In this document: positions 8,084 through 18,007 of the stretch, piece by piece | How positions within the stretch are numbered: the first letter of the stretch is position 1 | How the letters are laid out: every line of letters starts with the position of its first letter | Origin: an uncultured Flavobacteriaceae bacterium | GTDB taxonomy: Bacteria > Bacteroidota > Bacteroidia > Flavobacteriales > Flavobacteriaceae | DNA: 64,000 nucleotides | NCBI GenBank assembly: GCA_947494695.1 | Contig: CANLWB010000003.1 | Span: forward strand, 1-64,000 | Direction: 5' to 3' | Position numbers and translations under genes: made by a program | Notes under the pieces: model-generated | Databases searched by the model: none | Told to the model about the DNA's origin: nothing | The model's input: the letters and a program-made list of their open reading frames with translations, nothing else

Positions 8084-9760
8084 TTAACTCTTTGAATCTA
8101 CCGTAACGACCTTTCCTCTTTCGTATTTCAAAACATCTACTTTATTTCCTTTAATTCCTAAATAATACTTACTGGTTTTGGTAATCAAATCATAAGAATA
8201 ATCAATTAGAAACTTATTTTCAAACAAAGCAAACAAGCCATATTTGTTATTTTTCTTTACTATAAAAACGTTTTTGAATTCGGAGGTTATATCATCAAAG
8301 GTACGATCTCCTATTATTTTACCTACTTTATCCATTATTTGAAACTTATCCTTTTTCTTAACTTTAAGAAACGTAAAATATTCATAATAAGAATTTTTGG
8401 CTTCATCCAGAATAATGTCGATTTCTTCAAACTTTTCAGTAGTGGTTTTTTGCCCTTGCTCATTTAAAATCAAATATTTTCCTTTAAGTTTCGCAATAAT
8501 AATTTTATCTCTCAAAACTTTCAGATCTTCATAAATAGGTTCTACCATAATCTTTCCGTTACCATCCAGAACCCCATACTTATCTCCTTTTTTTATGATT
8601 AATATTCTCTCCAGATTCGTAATATCGTCATAATCGCATGAAATAATTTCTTGCGGTGATCCTGAATTTATTCTAACGATTCCACATTTACTATTTTGTG
8701 AAGAAATCATATTATTGCTCCCATATTTCTTTTCTAATTTGTCATATTCAAAGGGTAACGTAACTTTTCCTTCTATAGTCATAAAACCATATTTGCCTTC
8801 TCCATTTCTAGATAAGTGCGACCCATCGGAATATGAATTCTTAGAAATTAAGAGATAGTTTATTGGCACTATTATTTTCTCGTCGCTATCTACAATTCCA
8901 AAATTACTACCCTGTTTAACAATAAACCTGTTACTTATATTATTTGGAGTTATTACTTCATCATACCAATCCTTAAAAAGCAGTTGATTATTTATGTTGA
9001 TTAAATTATACTTGGAAGTAATAGCGTTCTTTACTTTAAAAATATTTGTGTTATAATAAAGCTTACGAAAATCGAGGTAACTACATGGTATAACTAACTT
9101 TCTTTCCATTAAACTAAAAATACCATAGTACGTGGTTTCATTTCTCTTCTCTGATACTATGACATAATTTTCTAACGATGAAATTGTATCTACAGAGTAC
9201 CACTCCTTATTTGTAATTGGTTTATTATTAAAATCTACAATGGTATATGTGTTATTCTTTTTTGCTGCATAAAAATTAGGATTTAATGTAAGGATATTTT
9301 TATGATCTATAGGGATAATCCATCTCTTTTCAGTTAGGTTGAATACACCATATTTATTATCAATGTATAATATCTTATTATAATTGTCTCCTCCATAAGC
9401 ATACTTAAAAACATTAGGTAAAATAACCTCACCATTCATGTTTACAATACCATACTTTCTGTCACTGTAACTGGTATTTTTATCGTAAAACCAATCGTAT
9501 TCATCGTTGATTCTTTCTGTGTCATATTTCTGTTTAAAACTATAATATTCTTGCGATAATACTCGGTTAGAAGATCGCTCCTGGTGGTATTCAGTAGATT
9601 CTATTATTGTTTCTTCAACTTCTTCGACTTCCTCAATAGTTTCAACAACTTCAACAGCCTCTTTTTTCTTATTTTTCTTCTTCTTTGTCCGCTGCGCAAG
9701 GGCATCGGAAGTTGAAAGAATAAAAACTAATGATGATAATAAAATAAGTAAATGTTTCAT
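8084..9760 (-). CDS. WG-repeat protein, secreted
   Basis: A 558-aa protein with a signal peptide (LLILLSSLVFILSTSDALAQ), then a lysine-rich patch (TKKKKNKKK) and a glutamate-rich patch (about 35-55). The remainder is built from repeats of the form KYGI-x-N/D-x-xGxxxxP with loose spacing, for example KYGIVNMNGEVILP, KYGFMTIEGKVTLP and KYGVLDGNGKIMVEP. This is the WG (KWG) repeat, thought to form a beta-propeller-like scaffold; its ligand is not known. The charged linker after the signal is unusual. It stands alone, with no operon partner. Confidence 0.85.
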   Translation of the reverse strand: MKHLLILLSSLVFILSTSDALAQRTKKKKNKKKEAVEVVETIEEVEEVEETIIESTEYHQERSSNRVLSQEYYSFKQKYDTERINDEYDWFYDKNTSYSDRKYGIVNMNGEVILPNVFKYAYGGDNYNKILYIDNKYGVFNLTEKRWIIPIDHKNILTLNPNFYAAKKNNTYTIVDFNNKPITNKEWYSVDTISSLENYVIVSEKRNETTYYGIFSLMERKLVIPCSYLDFRKLYYNTNIFKVKNAITSKYNLININNQLLFKDWYDEVITPNNISNRFIVKQGSNFGIVDSDEKIIVPINYLLISKNSYSDGSHLSRNGEGKYGFMTIEGKVTLPFEYDKLEKKYGSNNMISSQNSKCGIVRINSGSPQEIISCDYDDITNLERILIIKKGDKYGVLDGNGKIMVEPIYEDLKVLRDKIIIAKLKGKYLILNEQGQKTTTEKFEEIDIILDEAKNSYYEYFTFLKVKKKDKFQIMDKVGKIIGDRTFDDITSEFKNVFIVKKNNKYGLFALFENKFLIDYSYDLITKTSKYYLGIKGNKVDVLKYERGKVVTVDSKS

Positions 9761-10027
9761 AATAGCAGATTAAATTAAATGTATTTGAATAATGTTCTGG
9801 GTAGACTTGATGCTTCACATCTCTATAAGTATTTTAGGACATCGAACGTGTGAGAGTTCATATTCATTAATGGAAGAAACAAAATTGTGACCATTTTTCT
9901 TAAAATTACAACTTACTTTGAGAGTTTTCTACGTGCTTTTTCCTAAAGAAAAGACATGAAGCTCTTTTTCAGCATGTAAGATAATAAAATTTCTGTTTTT
10001 CAGATAGATTTAATAGGAGATTACCTT

Positions 10028-11569
10028 TTAAAATGGCACATCATCATCGTTATCGTCATTAAAAGAACTACCAAAGGCCTGATCTGGGCTTGCCTTAAAA
10101 TTGTCTGACTGGAAGGTATCATCATTTGCAGCAGCGTTCATCTTGGAGTGAAACTCGAAAGGTGAATCGAATTCATCTAAATTATCGAACTTACCTAAAT
10201 GCCCAAGGAACTTCAGTCGTATATTTTCTAAACCACCATTTCTGTGTTTCGCGATAATAAACTCGGCCTGTCCTTCTGTTGGAGAGCGTTCTTCATCATC
10301 CCACTCTTCAATCTTATAATATTCTGGTCTATAGATGAAAGATACAATATCGGCATCCTGCTCAATAGCTCCAGATTCACGTAAATCGGATAGTAGTGGT
10401 CGCTTACTTCCTCCACGAGTCTCCACGGCACGAGATAACTGAGATAATGCAATTACCGGAACATTTAATTCTTTAGCTAATGCCTTCAGGTTTCTCGAAA
10501 TCATAGAAATTTCTTGTTCACGGTTTCCGGCATGACTTCCCCCACCTGTCATGAGTTGTAAATAATCTATCATGATAAGTTTAATACCATGTTGAGAGGA
10601 CAGACGACGCGCTTTCGCTCTTAAATCAAAAATAGATAACGAGGGCGTATCATCTATAAAGAGTGGTGCTTTTTCTAAACCTTTCACCTTTACATTTAAC
10701 TGTTCCCATTCGTGCTTTTCAAGTTTTCCGGTACGTAGTTTTTCTGAAGACAAACCTGTTTCACTGGAAATTAAACGTGTGATCAATTGAACCGAGGCCA
10801 TCTCTAGTGAGAAAAACGCAACAGGCATATTTTGGTCTACGGCTATATTCCTTGCCATAGACAGTGTTAAAGCTGTTTTACCCATACCAGGACGCGCTGC
10901 CACAATAATTAAATCGGAAGGCTGCCAACCCGATGTTAATTTATCCAGTTTTGTAAAACCCGTAGGAATACCACTTAAACCTTCTTTATTCGAAATTTCT
11001 TCGATTTTCTTCTTGGCCTGAATTACTAATTCCTGAGCAGTTTCACTAGATTTTTTAATATTTCCCTGAGTAACTTCGTATAATTTTGATTCTGCCTTAT
11101 CTAATAAGTCGAAAACATCTTTCGTTTCATCATAGGATTCCTCAATAATTTCGTTGGAAATTTTTATTAAACTACGTTGAATAAACTTTTGCAGAATAAT
11201 ACGGGCATGAAATTCAATATGTGCTGAAGAGGATACTTTTTGTGTTAAAGAAATTAAGTAAAAATCTCCACCCGAAATTTCTAATTTCGAGTTCTTCTTC
11301 AATTGTGTTGAAACCGTTAATAAGTCAATAGGTTCACTATTTTCAAATAACTGAAAAATGGCTTCAAAAATGTACTGATGAGCTTCTTTATAGAATGACT
11401 CGGCACTTAAAATATCGATAACTTCATCGACACCTTTCTTATCTATCATCATAGCACCGAGAACAACCTCTTCTAAATCAATGGCTTGAGGCGGTATTTT
11501 TCCTTTTTCAAGACTAATAATAGTACTTTTGTCTACTTTGTATCCCTCAAGTCGATTAGGTTGTTTCAT
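10028..11569 (-). CDS. dnaB: Replicative DNA helicase
   Basis: The hexameric helicase that unwinds DNA ahead of the replisome. The 513-aa protein has the N-terminal DnaB domain (about 20-125), a linker, and a RecA-like C-terminal domain with Walker A ARPGMGKTAL (about 220-230), Walker B IMIDYLQLM and the RESGAIEQDAD motif. The acidic tail (FNDDNDDDVPF) resembles those of many flavobacterial DnaB proteins. There is no intein and no frameshift. Confidence 0.98.
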   Translation of the reverse strand: MKQPNRLEGYKVDKSTIISLEKGKIPPQAIDLEEVVLGAMMIDKKGVDEVIDILSAESFYKEAHQYIFEAIFQLFENSEPIDLLTVSTQLKKNSKLEISGGDFYLISLTQKVSSSAHIEFHARIILQKFIQRSLIKISNEIIEESYDETKDVFDLLDKAESKLYEVTQGNIKKSSETAQELVIQAKKKIEEISNKEGLSGIPTGFTKLDKLTSGWQPSDLIIVAARPGMGKTALTLSMARNIAVDQNMPVAFFSLEMASVQLITRLISSETGLSSEKLRTGKLEKHEWEQLNVKVKGLEKAPLFIDDTPSLSIFDLRAKARRLSSQHGIKLIMIDYLQLMTGGGSHAGNREQEISMISRNLKALAKELNVPVIALSQLSRAVETRGGSKRPLLSDLRESGAIEQDADIVSFIYRPEYYKIEEWDDEERSPTEGQAEFIIAKHRNGGLENIRLKFLGHLGKFDNLDEFDSPFEFHSKMNAAANDDTFQSDNFKASPDQAFGSSFNDDNDDDVPF

Positions 11570-11682
11570 ACTTACGAAAGTAATTAAAAAGAAATGGTTT
11601 TTAAATAAAAATTAGAATTCTATTGCTCACTGGTCGTTAACAATTTAACTGTTAACAACTAAAAAATATTGTTAATAAGCAC

Positions 11683-11716
11683 AAAAAAATCCAAAACTAC
11701 AGGTTTCAGATTTTTC
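11683..11716 (-). terminator. Terminator of accA
   Basis: On the minus strand, AAAAATCTGAAAC pairs with GTTTTGGATTTTT (two G-U pairs) around a 5-nt loop and runs into a T stretch. It lies 22 bp after the accA stop. Confidence 0.6.
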
Positions 11717-11738
11717 TTATAATACTGTTCTAAAAGGA

Positions 11739-12692
11739 TTACCCCTTATACACTCCCATATTTTCATATTTATCCATTCGCTTGGATATCAAATCTGTTG
11801 GTGATAAGTTTTTAAGTTCTTCATAAGATTTTAAAATAGCGCTACTTACAGCCGAAAATGTTTTTTCGCGATCTCTATGAGCGCCTCCCAGAGGTTCTTT
11901 TATTACTCCATCTACCACCTTTATCTTCATCGCATCTGTAGCTGTAAGCTTTAAGGCTTTAGCAGCCTGTTCTTTAAACTCCCAGCTTCTCCATAATATT
12001 GACGAACAGTTTTCTGGTGATATCACAGAATACCATGAGTTTTCTAACATTAAGACTTTATCACCTACTCCTATTCCTAAAGCTCCTCCAGACGCTCCTT
12101 CTCCAATCACAATGGCAATTATTGGAACTTTTAGGCGTGTCATTTCTAAAATATTTCTGGCAATGGCTTCTCCCTGTCCACGTTCTTCTGCTTCTAATCC
12201 TGGATAAGCTCCGGGAGTATCAATTAAGGTGACAACAGGAATTCCAAATTTCTCGGCAGATTTCATTAAACGTAAGGCTTTACGATATCCTTCTGGATTT
12301 GCCATTCCAAAGTTTCTATATTGTCTGGTCTTGGTGTTATAACCTTTTTGCTGGCCTATAAACATAAAACTCTGGTCGCCAATCTTTCCTAATCCTCCAA
12401 TCATGGCTTTATCATCTTTTATGTTACGATCTCCGTGCAATTCCAGAAACGTATCTCCACAAATGGCATTTATATGATCTAAGGTATAGGGTCTGTTAGG
12501 ATGACGCGATAGTTGCACGCGCTGCCATGGTGTTAAATTCTTATATATATCTTTTTGGGCATCTACTAACTTCTTTTCTATCTGAGAACAGGTTTCGGTA
12601 ACATCTACTTCACTTTCTTCTCCAATGATTCTACACTTCTGTAATTGATCTTCTAATTCCTTAATTGGGAGTTCAAATTCTAAGTATTCCAT
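11739..12692 (-). CDS. accA: Acetyl-CoA carboxylase carboxyltransferase subunit alpha
   Basis: Together with AccD it transfers CO2 from carboxybiotin to acetyl-CoA, the committed step of fatty-acid synthesis. The 317-aa length is normal. An N-terminal helix leads to the crotonase-like core with [45 protein letters not shown] and [13 protein letters not shown], all typical of AccA. A perfect minus-strand -7 box (TATATTTG) lies about 42 bp upstream of the start. It stands apart from accD, as is usual in Bacteroidota. Confidence 0.97.
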   Translation of the reverse strand: MEYLEFELPIKELEDQLQKCRIIGEESEVDVTETCSQIEKKLVDAQKDIYKNLTPWQRVQLSRHPNRPYTLDHINAICGDTFLELHGDRNIKDDKAMIGGLGKIGDQSFMFIGQQKGYNTKTRQYRNFGMANPEGYRKALRLMKSAEKFGIPVVTLIDTPGAYPGLEAEERGQGEAIARNILEMTRLKVPIIAIVIGEGASGGALGIGVGDKVLMLENSWYSVISPENCSSILWRSWEFKEQAAKALKLTATDAMKIKVVDGVIKEPLGGAHRDREKTFSAVSSAILKSYEELKNLSPTDLISKRMDKYENMGVYKG

Positions 12693-12733
12693 AAAAATTT
12701 TATTTAGGCTAAATAACTTTTTAGGTTAGCGTA

Positions 12734-12741
12734 CAAATATA
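12734..12741 (-). promoter_or_regulatory. accA -7 box
   Basis: TATATTTG on the minus strand matches TAnnTTTG exactly, 41 bp upstream of the accA ATG. No good -33 TTTG lies at the usual distance, so the call rests on the -7 box alone. Confidence 0.5.
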
Positions 12742-12764
12742 AAAACTTTAATCTTCAAAACCGT

Positions 12765-13661
12765 TCAAGTATGCTTTCTTTTTAACTTTCTTGAATTTTT
12801 TAAAATAGCGTTTAAAATCACTGTCGATATTATAATAATAGCTCCATAATAAAACGAAGGACTCATACGCTCTTTTTCGGGAAATAGTATAATGGCCATC
12901 ACAATACCATATATAGGTTCCAGATTATATGTTAATACTACGGTATAAGGGCTAATTACTTTCATCACATAAACTGCGGCAATGAATGCATATGCTGTAC
13001 ATATTGATGCCAATATAAAAATATACCCGTAATCGGAAGTACTTAAACTAAAAAACTCCAGAGAAAACCCTTGTCCGAAAAACAAAATATAAATAGTGAT
13101 AAATAATACGCCACTTAAAAACTCATAAAAAGAGATAACTGTAGCGGTATGTTGTTTTAAGAACTTTCCATTTAATACCGCAAATAATGATGATAAAAAT
13201 GCGGAGGAAATTCCTAATAGTATGCCTGTAATATATTTTATTTCACTACTGGTAATTATAAAAACCCCGATAATAACTATAATTCCGAATAGTATTTCAT
13301 ACCAAATAATTTTTCTTTTGTAAATAATTGGCTCTATAAACGATGCAAAAAAGGCTCCTGTAGAAAACATGGCCAATGCAATGGATATATTTGACTCGTC
13401 TATAGCACCAAAAAAGGTAATCCAATGCAGAGCTATTATAACACCGGCTATTGCCAGTCTTAGGAGTGCTTCTAAGGAGATTTTTAATCTAACCTTTACA
13501 ACTTTAATATAAATAAACATTAAAATGGAAGCCATTACCATTCTGAACCACACTAAAGGGATTGCTTTTATTGTAATGAGTTCTCCTAATATAGCGGTAA
13601 AGCCAGCTATAAAAACTAAAATATGGAGGTGTAAGTGGTTCTTGATTTTAGCGTTTGGCAT
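12765..13661 (-). CDS. DMT superfamily (EamA) permease
   Basis: A 298-aa inner-membrane protein with about ten hydrophobic segments and the internal two-fold EamA arrangement (about 5-140 and 150-290). Marker sequences are FTAILGELITIKAIPLVWFR in the first helix pair and YTVVLTYNLEPIYGIVMAIILF near the end, the typical EamA signature region. Substrate unknown; relatives export metabolites or amino acids. Its start overlaps the end of the LptF/LptG-type gene by 14 bp, so the two are co-transcribed and probably translationally coupled. Confidence 0.85.
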   Translation of the reverse strand: MPNAKIKNHLHLHILVFIAGFTAILGELITIKAIPLVWFRMVMASILMFIYIKVVKVRLKISLEALLRLAIAGVIIALHWITFFGAIDESNISIALAMFSTGAFFASFIEPIIYKRKIIWYEILFGIIVIIGVFIITSSEIKYITGILLGISSAFLSSLFAVLNGKFLKQHTATVISFYEFLSGVLFITIYILFFGQGFSLEFFSLSTSDYGYIFILASICTAYAFIAAVYVMKVISPYTVVLTYNLEPIYGIVMAIILFPEKERMSPSFYYGAIIIISTVILNAILKNSRKLKRKHT

Positions 13662-14724
13662 TATACAAGAGATAGGCGGCTAAAATACCAAAAATAACAT
13701 TAGGAAACCATACAGCTACAAGTGGAGGGAAGTCCGATTGTTGTGCCATAACACCGAAGATTTTATCAAAAAAGACAAAGACCATAGCAATACATATACC
13801 TACTGCTAAATTAACTCCCATTCCCCCTCGCCTTTTTATAGATGATACGGCAACGGCAATGATGGTTAGTATAAAAACAGAGACTGGTAAACTCCACTTT
13901 CTATACAGTACGAGTTTAAAACGCCCAACATTTGAAGAGCCACGAGCTTCCTCTTTTGCTATAAAGCGTTTTAGATCGCCATAGGTCTTCGTTTCGGCTG
14001 CATATATTACAGGAATAAGATCGTCTACATGAAAAGAAAACAAGGTATCTTTTCTTCTTGCTTTTTCAATGATGTCTTCGTTTTCTCCAATATCTCTTTT
14101 CACATAGTTGGTTAATTGGTAGATGGTATCTTTCTCAATAAACTTAATTCTACTGGCATTGATTTTATATTTGAGTTCGTTTCCCTCAAAGTGTTCTAAT
14201 GTAAAGTTTCTTCCTTCTTTATTTTTTGCATCAAAGTTACTGACATAGATAATCTCGTTATCATTTATCTGTCTAAATACATTCGTTTTTTTTACCGCAC
14301 TTTTATGTTTCTTCAAATACTTAAAGCTAAAGTCATTAAAGCCCTCACTGGCTTTAGGTGCTAAAAACAATCCTAAGATGATCGAAAATATAGCGACAAT
14401 AGTGGCCCCGATCATATAGGGTCGTAAAAAGCGTGTGAAAGAAACTCCAGAGCTTAAAAAAGCAACAACTTCGGTGTTATTCGCAAGTTTAGAAGTAAAC
14501 CAAATAACCGATAGAAACAAAAATAGCGGAAATAGTAAATGTGCAAAATAAATAGTAAAGTCTAAAAAGTAAAGCATAACTTCTCCAAAAGGTGCTTTGT
14601 TTTTTAATATTTTACCAATTTTTTCAGCCAGATGCACTGTTATTCCAATAGGAATGAATAGCAGTAACATCATTAAAAATGTAAACAAATAGCGTTTTAA
14701 AATGTACCAATCTAATATTTTCAT
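13648..14724 (-). CDS. LptF/LptG family permease
   Basis: An inner-membrane half of the LPS transport machine, which passes lipopolysaccharide from the inner membrane to the periplasmic bridge, powered by LptB. The 358-aa protein has the family layout: three N-terminal membrane helices starting ILDWYILKRYLFTFL, a periplasmic beta-jellyroll (about 125-250, including IIYVSNFDAKN), and three C-terminal helices with GGMGVNLAVGICIAMVFVFFDK. The N-terminus is closer to LptG-type proteins of Bacteroidota, but I do not separate F from G with certainty. It lies 5 bp downstream of tgt. Confidence 0.88.
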   Translation of the reverse strand: MKILDWYILKRYLFTFLMMLLLFIPIGITVHLAEKIGKILKNKAPFGEVMLYFLDFTIYFAHLLFPLFLFLSVIWFTSKLANNTEVVAFLSSGVSFTRFLRPYMIGATIVAIFSIILGLFLAPKASEGFNDFSFKYLKKHKSAVKKTNVFRQINDNEIIYVSNFDAKNKEGRNFTLEHFEGNELKYKINASRIKFIEKDTIYQLTNYVKRDIGENEDIIEKARRKDTLFSFHVDDLIPVIYAAETKTYGDLKRFIAKEEARGSSNVGRFKLVLYRKWSLPVSVFILTIIAVAVSSIKRRGGMGVNLAVGICIAMVFVFFDKIFGVMAQQSDFPPLVAVWFPNVIFGILAAYLLYNAKR

Positions 14725-14729
14725 AAATG

Positions 14730-15860
14730 CTATAAACGGTTATCCATTTGTTTCACCATTTTGTCTTTCCATGCACTAAAATCTCCTGCTAATATATGTT
14801 TTCTTGCTTCCCGAACCAACCATAAATAGAACCCTAAATTGTGAATGGTTGCTATCTGCTTCCCAAGCAGCTCATTAACTGTAAATAAATGTCTTAAATA
14901 AGCTTTACTATATTGCGTATCTACAAAAGTTATGCCCATCTCATCTATTGGTGAAAAATCGTCTGTCCATTTCAGATTTTTAATATTAATGGTTCCATAC
15001 GCAGTAAATAGCATACCATTTCTAGCATTTCTTGTTGGCATGACACAATCAAACATGTCTACTCCTAACGCTATATTTTCTAAAATATTGATTGGTGTCC
15101 CAACCCCCATTAAATAACGTGGTTTATCTTCTGGCAAAATGGCACAAACAACATCGGTCATGGCATACATTTCTTCTGCCGGCTCCCCTACCGATAATCC
15201 ACCAATGGCATTCCCTACTGCTCCAGAATTTGCAATATATTCTGCAGACTGTTGGCGTAAATCTTTATAGGTACTTCCTTGTACGATTGGAAAAAATGCC
15301 TGATCGTAACCATATTTTAACGGTGTTTTCTCTAAATGATTGATACATCTATCTAACCAGCGATGCGTCATATGCATAGAACGTTTGGCATAGTTATAAT
15401 CGCATGGATACGGTGTACATTCATCGAAAGCCATAATAATATCGGCACCTATACTTCGCTGAATCTCCATAACGTTCTCTGGTGTAAACGTATGGTAACT
15501 GCCATCAATATGTGACTTAAACTTTACACCTTCTTCTTTTATTTTTCTATTTGCCGATAATGAATATACCTGATACCCACCAGAATCTGTTAAAATATTT
15601 CTATCCCAGTTCATGAACTTATGAAGTCCGCCAGCTTTTTCAAGTATCTCGGTTTGCGGTCTAAGATATAAGTGATAGGTATTACCTAAAATAATGTCAG
15701 GATTTATATCCTCTTTTAGCTCACGTTGATGCACTCCTTTTACCGTGGCCACCGTACCCACAGGCATAAAAATAGGAGTTTCGATAACCCCGTGATCGGT
15801 TGTTATTTTACCAGCTCTCGCCTTACTTTGTACATCTTTAGCCTTTAATTCGAATGTCAT
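14730..15860 (-). CDS. tgt: Queuine tRNA-ribosyltransferase (zinc cysteines absent)
   Basis: Exchanges guanine 34 of GUN-anticodon tRNAs for a queuosine precursor. The 376-aa TIM barrel begins FELKAKDVQSKARAG and keeps FMPVGT, LGNTYHLYLRP, LTDSGGYQVYSL, AFDECTPYP, GGLSVGE and FDCVMPTRNARNG, with the catalytic aspartates in place. The zinc site is unusual: where E. coli has a CxCxxC cluster, this protein reads SPIDEMGITFVDTQYSKAY with no cysteine, although the distal IHN histidine remains. The same loss appears in other flavobacterial Tgt sequences I recall. A perfect -7 box lies just upstream, and the LptF/LptG-type gene follows after 5 bp. Confidence 0.95.
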   Translation of the reverse strand: MTFELKAKDVQSKARAGKITTDHGVIETPIFMPVGTVATVKGVHQRELKEDINPDIILGNTYHLYLRPQTEILEKAGGLHKFMNWDRNILTDSGGYQVYSLSANRKIKEEGVKFKSHIDGSYHTFTPENVMEIQRSIGADIIMAFDECTPYPCDYNYAKRSMHMTHRWLDRCINHLEKTPLKYGYDQAFFPIVQGSTYKDLRQQSAEYIANSGAVGNAIGGLSVGEPAEEMYAMTDVVCAILPEDKPRYLMGVGTPINILENIALGVDMFDCVMPTRNARNGMLFTAYGTINIKNLKWTDDFSPIDEMGITFVDTQYSKAYLRHLFTVNELLGKQIATIHNLGFYLWLVREARKHILAGDFSAWKDKMVKQMDNRL

Positions 15861-15878
15861 CTCTACACATTAAGTTGG

Positions 15879-15886
15879 CAAAGATA
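15879..15886 (-). promoter_or_regulatory. tgt -7 box
   Basis: TATCTTTG on the minus strand matches TAnnTTTG and ends 18 bp before the tgt ATG, implying a leader of roughly ten bases. A matching -33 element is not obvious. Confidence 0.5.
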
Positions 15887-16116
15887 AATAAAAAGGTATT
15901 AAACCCAGGAGAAATTACGTTCTCTAAAAATTGATCTGAAGATCAGGGTGCAAAACCTGAGGTTTACTTGGAATTAAAGCTATTTTAATCCTCTTTTTTT
16001 GAATGCATTAGGATATTTTTTTTTTAAAAAAGAGTTGTAATCATAAATATGGAAAGGAAATAATATACCTTTGGCAACGTTTTTGATAATATGAATCAAA
16101 TCTTAAAACGACTATT

Positions 16117-16713
16117 ATGAGACATCTATTTTTTATTTTATGTATTGCCTTAGTCCTTCCAATAACGGCTGTTGCTCAAAAAGCTACGATGGCGACCGGA
16201 ATGGGAATTAAAGCTGGGCTGAACTACAATGCTAATGGTAAGTATATTGAATCGATTAATACAAATGCTGATAACCCGGATAGAAATATAGGATATCACA
16301 TTGGATTATTTGGTAAAATTGGAGATCCAAGACTTTATTTTAAACCTGAAATTGTTTATACGGCTACAAAAAGTGATTATACAGATGAGGACTTTAAGAT
16401 GCAAAAACTTGATGCACCTTTATTGGTAGGGACAAGAATACTTGGTCCTATTAGCGTTTTTGGAGGTCCATCGCTTCAATACATCTTAGATTCGGATTTT
16501 GGAGATACCTCAATTAATGACATTAAAAACGATTTCTCAGTTGGACTTAATTTTGGTGTAGGCTTCAACCTTGACAGGGTTGGTATAGACTTGCGTTATG
16601 AAAGAGGTTTTGGTAAGAATGAAGCGTCCTTTTTAAGAAACAATAGTGTTAACACCAGTAGACTGGACACAAGGCCTGATCAGCTTATTCTGAGTTTGTC
16701 TGTTATTTTGTAA
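16117..16713 (+). CDS. PorT-like outer-membrane beta-barrel protein
   Basis: A 198-aa protein with a cleavable signal peptide (LFFILCIALVLPITAVAQ). The mature part reads as an eight-stranded barrel, with GIKAGLNYNANGKY at the start, FKPEIVYTATKSDY, ISVFGGPSLQYIL, VGLNFGVGFNLDRVGIDLRYERGFG and a final strand LILSLSVIL. This matches the general outer-membrane barrel or PorT-like family of Bacteroidota. The ligand or role is unknown. A -7-like TACCTTTG lies at 16066-16073. Confidence 0.8.
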   Translation: MRHLFFILCIALVLPITAVAQKATMATGMGIKAGLNYNANGKYIESINTNADNPDRNIGYHIGLFGKIGDPRLYFKPEIVYTATKSDYTDEDFKMQKLDAPLLVGTRILGPISVFGGPSLQYILDSDFGDTSINDIKNDFSVGLNFGVGFNLDRVGIDLRYERGFGKNEASFLRNNSVNTSRLDTRPDQLILSLSVIL

Positions 16714-16732
16714 CATTGTATATGAATCAAAT

Positions 16733-16762
16733 AAAAAAACCTCGCAAATGCGAGGTTTTTTT
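16733..16762. terminator. Bidirectional terminator
   Basis: CCTCGCA (16740-16746) and TGCGAGG (16749-16755) form a stem, flanked by seven A on the left and seven T on the right, so it works in both directions between the convergent genes ending at 16713 and 16780. Confidence 0.92.
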
Positions 16763-16779
16763 ATGCTATGTTTTGACCA

Positions 16780-17817
16780 TTATTCGGCATCTAGGTAATC
16801 TGCGGTACCGTCACCGTCTGTATCGGGAAATGTTACTATAGTTCCTGTAAAGCTACCATCTTCTTCCTTAGTGATATGATTTAAAAGCTTTTGATTATTT
16901 TCTAAAACTATTGCTTTTAGTTCTTCAACAGTTGCTCGGTTTTCTGTTGTTACCATAATTTCATCTTTTGTTAAAATACCATCATTATCATCATCTGAAT
17001 CCAGATAGTCATATAATGGATTAACGGAGCCATTAGCTGCGCCAACAAAATCCTCATCTGTATTATCAAAAATTAGCCCGTCCCCATTTGTATCTTCCAG
17101 ATATGTAGGTATACCGTCGTTATCCTGGTCGTTTTGAGTCGTTTGTAGCAATTCAAATTTAAAAACCAAAGGAGCATATGCTGGAATCCCAGGTCGTGTG
17201 GCATTGAAATATGCTAACCCTGAAGGTAAAAACATAATCCCAATACCTTGATTGCTAAAATTAATAGTGCCGTCGCTGTTTTCAACAAAATTATCTGCCT
17301 CCTTAAAGTGAGGAAATACCTTTTGCCATCCGGTTATAGTCGCTGCTAAATCAAAACTTACAGGGTTTATACCACTATCAAAAACAGAATTATTCAAAGT
17401 AAACCCTTCATAAACGGCACTTACATTATCTGAAAATGTTGGAGAATTAACACCTCCTCCTTGTTGTAACTTAATGATATAGTATTCGTAATCGATGTCG
17501 GCAAATTTAACACCATCAATAACCTCATAGCCGGCCGCATCTTTAAGCAATGTATGCCCATCTGGTGCTGTAGTTGCGCCCTCTGCAAGTTCTTTAATTT
17601 TTAGTTCCCTAATTGTTGGATCAGTTAAAGCTTCAAATTCACTCGAATTATAATAGTGTGTTGCTAAATAATTTAATAAGTCGGTCTTATCTGTAGCCTG
17701 CTGTTCTGCTCTATCTCTAATTTCAACGGGTTCAATTCCACCGTCATCATCGTTATTACAAGACAAAAAACATATAGACAGACCTAATGTTAGTAAAACT
17801 ATTTTTCTCAATTTCAT
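16780..17817 (-). CDS. FKBP-type peptidyl-prolyl isomerase lipoprotein with calcium-binding-like repeats
   Basis: A 345-aa lipoprotein (LGLSICFLSCNNDDDG, Cys20). The middle (about 80-215) matches the FKBP-like domain of flavobacterial lipoproteins: NVSAVYEGFTLNN-x-VFDSG, a GWQKVFPHFKEAD segment and IMFLPSGLAYF. Downstream lie acidic repeats of the thrombospondin type 3 kind: DQDNDGIPTYLED, DSDDDNDGILTKDE and a final DTDGDGTADYLDAE. A calcium-binding tail on a peptidyl-prolyl isomerase is less usual. Probably a periplasmic or surface folding factor; related lipoproteins include the gliding protein GldI. It is not tied to its neighbours. Confidence 0.85.
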   Translation of the reverse strand: MKLRKIVLLTLGLSICFLSCNNDDDGGIEPVEIRDRAEQQATDKTDLLNYLATHYYNSSEFEALTDPTIRELKIKELAEGATTAPDGHTLLKDAAGYEVIDGVKFADIDYEYYIIKLQQGGGVNSPTFSDNVSAVYEGFTLNNSVFDSGINPVSFDLAATITGWQKVFPHFKEADNFVENSDGTINFSNQGIGIMFLPSGLAYFNATRPGIPAYAPLVFKFELLQTTQNDQDNDGIPTYLEDTNGDGLIFDNTDEDFVGAANGSVNPLYDYLDSDDDNDGILTKDEIMVTTENRATVEELKAIVLENNQKLLNHITKEEDGSFTGTIVTFPDTDGDGTADYLDAE

Positions 17818-18007
17818 ATAAATTTTTATTTGCTATTTCGAGGATCTATACTTCTATGATACTCTTTGTGGTTGAATATTCTTTAAAATTCGATCTCCTT
17901 TTGAATTTAAACTCTAAGAATGTACCTTTATTGTTTAATTTTGACGCGCAAGATACGATTTTAAAATAATTTTGTGCAAGAAGATTAACCTAGTTTATAA
18001 CAATTGT

